Origin: Acanthosepion esculentum
Lineage: Eukaryota > Mollusca > Cephalopoda > Sepiida > Sepiidae
Assembly: GCA_964036315.1 (NCBI GenBank)
Contig: OZ038511.1
Coordinates: 1,149,626-1,213,625, forward strand
Direction: 5' to 3'
DNA: 64,000 nucleotides
The position numbers and the translations under genes are program-made. The notes beneath the pieces were generated by a model, which did not search any database, was not told where the DNA came from, and was given only the letters and a program-made list of their open reading frames with translations. Positions 59,465-64,000 of the stretch are shown piece by piece. Position 1 is the stretch's first letter. Each line of letters opens with the position of its first letter.

Positions 59465-60245
59465 CTAGGTGGCAATCCAATTCAACCTGCCATTGGCCTG
59501 TCTAACCATTGGTTCTTCATGAGAACTCAGTCTTCCATCTCCAACAATATAAGGAATAGGGATAAGCTGAAGTCTTGGAACATATTTGTCCTGGCTAATA
59601 ACAATGTTGTTTTTTTCCTGATTAACATCTAATCCAAGGTACCTGAATTTAACTGAATCCTCAGATTTTACAACAAAATTGGCCTTTAGTTTATCAATGA
59701 TGGATCTCCTGAAAAGCTCAGAGCCCCCCCCCCAACAGAAGTCATCAACATGTGTGGAAATAATACCATGCATTTTCTCATTATGGAACCAAGTCAAAAT
59801 AGCTTGGTCATATCTGGATATCTCGGCTCCAAGTTTCAGAAGTGCATTCTTTACCATAAGGTACCTGGATCTTGAGGCATTGGTCAAACCATAAACACAC
59901 TTGGTAAACTTCCAAAGTTTACCTCTGTCATTGACTACTTCAGGTGGTGGCAACAAATAAACAGGTCTGGCCATTTTCATGCCTTGGAGAAAAAGCAGTC
60001 TTTATGTCTAGAGAATTGCAAGACCAACCTTTTGAGGCTATCACAGCCAAAGCAATCCTAAATCCTTCCTTAGGGCATGTGGGAGAGTCAGATCTAACAG
60101 ATCCTTCATCTTTGTCCTGAAATCCTCTAGCAACAAGCCTGGCCATAACAGAATTATTGCATTATGCAGTTTTTTCTGTGCACACCCATCATATAGTGAC
60201 TCTACTCTGCCCCATGTCAGAAACAACTGTATAGACTTTATTCTT
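59465..60245 (-). pseudogene. pol: Copia element B, reverse transcriptase
   Basis: From 60245 down: VYTVVSDMGQS, MARLVARGFQDKDEGSVRSD, SPTCPKEGFRIALAV, NSLDIKTAF (motif with the first catalytic Asp), then a frameshift near 59960. The second open stretch (59465-59980, 171 residues) has YLLPPPEV, KFTKCVYGLTNASRSRY, the catalytic THVDDFCWGGGSELF near 59740, and FRYLGLDVNQ. A single TAG at 59465-59467 separates it from RNase H in the same frame. A run of ten C at about 59724-59733 lies beside the catalytic box and is a likely slippage site. Different Copia lineage from the element at 25 kb. Fairly well preserved. Confidence 0.92.
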
Positions 60246-60395
60246 TAACCAATTAGATAATTCCTCCTGTTTTGCCTGCTCAAAACAAGGATCAGATGGA
60301 GATAATATAAGAGTCTCTGCTGAATCCAATTCTGGGCCAGGTGTCCATGAAGTAACAGCATTTTTTAAATCAAGGCAAAAGGGTCTATTGCTCTC

Positions 60396-60833
60396 TTAAA
60401 TAACATTCATGAAATATTTATTGGAACAAGTGGCTTTTCCAGCTCTACTGATTATTCTCAGGTTATCCAGTTCAGGCTGCTTGATCATTTGGCAATTCAC
60501 TACTTGCCCTGGTTTAGGTAGATTCACCTGTTTTACTGGTTTCATGACTTTTTCTGATAATGCTTCATTTGTCAGGGGATTAATATCCACATTGTTACCA
60601 GACTCTTCTAGCATTAGATATTCTTCCTCTATGTCATCCTGAGTTGGACTGTCTGTAACATTTCCATGTACCACCTCTGGATTTCCAACAGTGTCTGAAT
60701 CACTGTTACCTACTGGCTGTTCAATTTGATTGGAGTGGTACATCAGCTGACAGGGATCTACTCTTACATATGTCCCTCCATGTTTTACTAGGACCTGCTT
60801 AGACTCCCATCCAATAACTCTTCCTGGGCCCAT
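60396..60833 (-). CDS. Copia element B, integrase-RT linker region
   Basis: A 145-residue open stretch: GPGRVIGWESKQVLVKHGGT then YVRVDPCQLMY, which is the SH3-like C-terminal end of the integrase in this lineage (usually ending with a histidine-arginine region), followed by an acidic Ser/Asp/Glu-rich linker (residues 35-110) and a Pro/Lys part. It sits between the integrase core and RT of the same element, in order. It remains open although neighbours are broken, so it may be recent. Part of a larger polyprotein, not an independent gene. Confidence 0.7.
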   Translation of the reverse strand: MGPGRVIGWESKQVLVKHGGTYVRVDPCQLMYHSNQIEQPVGNSDSDTVGNPEVVHGNVTDSPTQDDIEEEYLMLEESGNNVDINPLTNEALSEKVMKPVKQVNLPKPGQVVNCQMIKQPELDNLRIISRAGKATCSNKYFMNVI

Positions 60834-60959
60834 CCATTTTTGTGATTCATTTCTCTTGAAATATACTAGATCACCATAGGCATATTTTTGTGGAAATGCT
60901 GATCATATTTGATGTCTCAGGGCTCTTCTTATTTTTTCAGAAGACTCACTTTCAACTAA

Positions 60960-61555
60960 TTATCTTCTAGCAGCATGCATTTCATTTAGATTATTGGCAA
61001 CTAGCTCACTTGTGGATATCCCTTCCAGAGCAGCTGGTCTATTATTTAGTAGTGTAGGAATGTTTGGGTTCCCACCTAACACCAATTGATTTGGACTGTA
61101 TCCATTCACATTGTGCAATGCAATCTTTGCACTAACAGCCCACCCAAGAGCCACCTCAAAATTACACTTAACATCAGCCAATGTCTTAATTACCATATCT
61201 CCTAGAACAGCATTATGACGCTCACATAACCCATTACTCCGGGGAAACTGAGCAGCAGTTGTTCTTACAACCATGTTTAGATTTTGAGCCATGTCTCAAA
61301 ATTCTTGGTTATCAAACTCCCTTTCTTTGACAGAAAAAAAATCTGGTATTCCAAAATAAGAAATCCAATATGTAAAAATGCATTTAATAATGGAAGAGCT
61401 ATCTTTATTCTTTTTTGTAAGTTAAGCAATTGTCACATGTTGATAGAAACTTCTCCAGGATTTTAAGGAATTCCCTGTCTCTTATGCCAACATTCATTGC
61501 CAATTTGAAACCATTGGGGTGGCTGAATTGGCTGTGTAATTTTTCAGCTATCAAC
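60960..61555 (-). pseudogene. pol: Copia element B, integrase
   Basis: From 61555: a zinc-binding part with LHSQFSHPNGFKLAM and LSTCDNC (H..H...C..C), then a damaged core where the first and second catalytic acids should lie (61300-61440), then a 110-residue open stretch with NMVVRTTAAQFPRSNGLCER. The E of NGLCERHNAVL is the third catalytic acid. It continues ALHNVNGYSPNQLVLGGNPN, typical of Copia integrases. The core appears shortened by a deletion. Confidence 0.88.
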
Positions 61556-61913
61556 TTTTCCTTTCTACTTTTTTATTTGCACTGATAAGTAGTACTTCAG
61601 CACACTCCTTCTGTGATGGAGCTTTTGTTAGGGGTACATAATAGTGTCCTGAATCTGTGCAGAACAATTTCTGCATAGTACCAAACAATTTTATACTGTC
61701 TTTGGAAAAATTCAACACAGTACCTGTTTTCTTCATTGCTCCTTTGCTTAACAACATCAGGATATTTGAATCAACCACATCAACTCCTATTTTTACATTT
61801 CTACCACCAAGCACAGAAGGCAGTTCTGCATAAAAAAGAGATGGTAAAACACCACCATTACCAAATCTGAATTTGCTGCATCCTTTGGTTCTCCTAACTT
61901 TATCCCTCATCAT
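61551..61913 (-). pseudogene. pol: Copia element B, protease and downstream segment
   Basis: A 120-residue open stretch with KFRFGNGGVLPSLFYAELP, NVKIGVDVVDSNILMLLSKG and SGHYYVPLTKAP. In this Copia lineage such a segment (FRFG.G, VVDS.I.LLLS) follows the active site of the retroviral-type aspartic protease and precedes the integrase. The D-S/T-G active site was not found, probably lost at a frameshift near 61915. Would process the polyprotein. Confidence 0.65.
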
Positions 61914-62479
61914 TCAAGGCAGAGTATCCAGGTAACACTCATACCATGTCATGATCAACAGATAGCAAATTTAGAGGGCCTACCATCACATCCAGATGGG
62001 TTGACTCTTCCTTTATGATTTGGAGATTTAATGTTGTATCCATATCCCACTTGCTTTTTTCTGTTCTCTTTGGGTTTAGACACTTGACGGCTACCAAATT
62101 TATTGGCCAAAAATGTTTCTTCCTCCTGTGGTTTGATGTAACTGTTATCAGGAATAACAACATTAGTTTCCCTTTTTATCAGATTAGATCTTGTATGGGA
62201 GCTGTTAGAGATATGCCATTAAAGCAGCCAAATTTGTGTCAACTCTGAACAAATTATTCAGCTTGGCATAGAGAAATGTCATACTATCCTCCTGGTTGAA
62301 GACTTTGGGATCCATTTCAAGGATAGCCTCACATGCTTTTCCAGTCAAGGACAGAAATATGGCTTGAGCTTTTTCATCTTTTCGAGACTATCAGCAATCT
62401 CCTAGAACTTCATTTCTTTCTTCCAGGAATAATACTTTTCTGGATTCAAGGCAGGTGGAGCAATTATTTTTGAAGCCAT
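61914..62479 (-). pseudogene. gag: Copia element B, gag
   Basis: The start codon at 62479 gives MASKIIAPPALNPEKYYSWK, typical of a Copia-lineage gag opening with a W-K capsid start. TGKACEAILEM and LYAKLNNLFRVDTNLAAL follow in shifted frames (about 62250-62330). From 62163 on come basic Lys/Asn-rich parts with a possible CCHC-like remnant (SGCDGRPSKFAIC) near 61980. Several frameshifts and stops. The start is chosen because it lies 20 bases after the primer-binding site. Confidence 0.75.
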
Positions 62480-62498
62480 ATTTTTTTTCCAGAACTAT

Positions 62499-62510
62499 GC
62501 TCTGTTACCA
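62499..62510 (-). promoter_or_regulatory. Primer-binding site (tRNA-iMet type)
   Basis: TGGTAACAGAGC on the minus strand differs by one base from TGGTATCAGAGC, the usual Copia site complementary to the 3' end of initiator tRNA-Met. It lies 20 bases before the gag start and just after a likely LTR end (TTCACA at 62515-62520). Confidence 0.85.
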
Positions 62511-62514
62511 GATT

Positions 62515-62840
62515 TGTGAAATGAGCACTGACACGAAGTTAGTTCAATAGCTGAGACTCTTAGCACCTCCCTAGGCAAATGACTTTTGATATTTATTGTA
62601 TAAAAATATACAATTATGGCACAAGGCTGAAAAGTGGGAATGGGTTGAGGCCAGGCATCATTGACTATCTTATACCTAGCTAATCTGATTCATGGCCCAT
62701 TCATTCATTACAATTTGCATATTCACCATAAAAACTCATCTGTCACCAATCAATCCTCCATATACCATACTGCTGCATACTCTCAGGGAACCTAAAAGAC
62801 ACACCCCATGACATAAAATTTGATGATTATAAAAATTTAC
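62515..62840 (-). repeat. Probable 5' LTR of Copia element B (partial, with SINE tag)
   Basis: The end next to the primer-binding site is CTCATTTCACA. Upstream on the minus strand lie TATATTTTTATACAATAAAT, with an AATAAA signal, and the SINE tag CAGCCTTGTGCCATAATTG at about 62605-62625. The outer LTR end was not found, and the boundary with the LINE fragment further up is unclear. Confidence 0.5.
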
Positions 62841-63640
62841 ACCTATGGATGATTTACAATGAGAGGGGAGGGGATGAACCCAAAAACAAACTAAAAGAGA
62901 GGCCACTGTATTCTGCCCAGAATGAAGAGATTCTTTTGCTAAGGGACAGGGAAAAGAAAAATAAATACAGACATGGGGAGTAAAAAAAATCTGACCCAGT
63001 TGAGATGAAAGGTGGGGGGTAAAAACAAACTGGGGAGGTTGGGAATCTCAACTTGGATCATAAACAGAGATGTAGCCAGGAGCAGGCTGGGAACAACACT
63101 TACTCACATTAACTAGGTACACAAAGCTTGTCTGGCCTAACTAGGGGAGGGCTCCACAGGAAACCACCCCGATGTGATATAGGTAGACCTAAAAGAGAAA
63201 ATCTAGGCTAGTCCCATTCACACAACACAAGCTCTCCTCAGTCACCCACCTTTCGCTCCTGTCAAGTCATCCAAATCACCATTTGGGCCACGGTCAGCAG
63301 TGATAGAAACACCATTCGTTTCACCCTAGAATACAGGGGCAACACATTGTCATACATGAATGCACAATCAATGAGCACAAACTTTTTGGGAGCAATACGA
63401 GCACCAACTCTCCAACATGGTCCCATAAGGGGCATAGCCGATGGACAGTGGTAGAAGGTGTGCAAAGCCATTTCCTCTATGCCAAGGTCACATCATTCAC
63501 ATTTTGGCAAATCCACCAAGCCCCATGTGAAGGCTATGTCATTGAGAGATTGCCTATTCCAAACCAGTCACCAGGTAAGCAATAATGTCTTTCAGTTCTT
63601 TTGGCGAGGCAGGTACGCATAGGGACATGGTCATGCTTTA
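62841..63640 (-). pseudogene. LINE C-terminal region with CCHC-like motif
   Basis: 63640-63262 reads PKELKDIIAYLVTGLE, QSLNDIAFTWGLVDLPKCE, then CDLGIEEMALHTFYHCP, a C...C..H...H/C-type motif seen at the C-terminus of many LINE ORF2 proteins, followed by ARIAPKKFVLIDCAFMYDNV and VKRMVFLSLLTVAQMVIWMT with a stop. One stop falls inside the motif (between CE and CDL). The rest to 62841 is probably 3' flank (no motif). The RT itself is not present. A different LINE lineage from the one at 27-29 kb. Confidence 0.65.
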
Positions 63641-64000
63641 CTACGCCCCGTATGCTTTTGAGTTAGATGATCTTCCTCCTCTCTGCTCCTCTTCAAGGAT
63701 GATGAAGGAGGTGGGGGCATTTCATCCACCTCGATCTCTGTGAATGTTTGTTGCTGCTGTTTTTCTTCTTGTTTTTGCTGTTGTTGCTGCTTTTTTGGAG
63801 TCTGTTTTGATTTTTGGACCTGTCGTTTCTGAGACTGAGTCTCATTTGGTTGCTCCTGCATTTCTTTTGGTTTCCCTTGCAGTGGTCTCTGTGCATCCTT
63901 GTTTTGTGGGGAGGGTGTGTGAGTTGGCTTCCTCCTCTTTACCTCTTTCCATACATGGTCAGAAGCCTTCTCTTTACAGCTGTTGCTGTTGTTATTGCTG
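63631..64000 (-). CDS. Gln/Lys-rich ORF, cut by window edge
   Basis: Open from the window edge to a stop at 63631 (about 122 residues). It starts in the frame with SNNNSNSCKEKASDHVWKEV, then basic Pro-rich sequence, a Gln/Lys-rich stretch (KKQQQQQKQEEKQQQQ), and an acidic tail VDEMPPPPSSSLKRSREEED. Such Lys/Gln/Pro-rich composition with KRSREEED fits the C-terminal part of a LINE ORF1 or gag-like protein, and it is followed directly by the LINE C-terminal fragment, so ORF1 and the ORF2 end may be joined by a deletion. The CAG/TTG repeats make it slippage-prone. Function otherwise unknown. Confidence 0.4.
   Translation of the reverse strand, partial: SNNNSNSCKEKASDHVWKEVKRRKPTHTPSPQNKDAQRPLQGKPKEMQEQPNETQSQKRQVQKSKQTPKKQQQQQKQEEKQQQQTFTEIEVDEMPPPPSSSLKRSREEEDHLTQKHTGRSKA

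Overview
The window is a gene-poor, A+T-rich piece of a metazoan nuclear genome, most likely a cephalopod mollusc (octopus-like). This rests on dense (TA)n microsatellites, tRNA-derived SINE-like repeats, a 5S rRNA-derived fragment of invertebrate type, and many decayed Tc1, mariner, Copia, Ty3/gypsy and LINE elements. Species is inferred from general style, not proven. I see no complete host protein-coding gene, no functional tRNA or rRNA gene and no prokaryotic features. Layout: 0.7-1.4 kb is a 27-bp minisatellite. 3-8 kb holds (TA)n/(TG)n tracts, a 210-bp foldback repeat and tandem 300-bp tRNA-like repeats. 6.1-6.6 and 10.1-16.0 kb are copies of one about 1.54-kb AT-rich family with inverted ends, broken by three later insertions, one of them a retroposon with a perfect 12-bp target duplication. 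9.7 kb carries a 5S rRNA-derived fragment. 16-22.7 kb looks single-copy with one CpG-rich patch. 22.7-29.7 kb holds a Tc1 pseudogene, a Copia pol remnant and a 5'-truncated LINE. 31.4-34.5 kb holds a Tc1 fragment, a young 237-bp palindrome, another tRNA-like repeat and two (pyrimidine)nCAG|GTAAGT sites that look like recursive-splicing ratchet points on the + strand. 39.2-43.1 kb holds a gypsy integrase remnant and a near full-length dead Tc1. 46.4 kb is a LINE tail. 50-54.7 kb (minus strand) is a long decayed coding stretch I cannot assign. 57.7-64 kb holds a mariner pseudogene, a LINE tail, a comparatively young Copia element with gag, protease, integrase, RT, RNase H and primer-binding site, and a LINE fragment cut by the window edge. 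Working model: the window lies inside a very long intron of a + strand gene whose removal may proceed stepwise through the ratchet points at 32445/32446 and 34369/34370. The longer retroelement remnants are mostly antisense to that direction, as often seen inside introns. None of the mobile elements appears able to move on its own; all have stops, frameshifts or lost catalytic residues.
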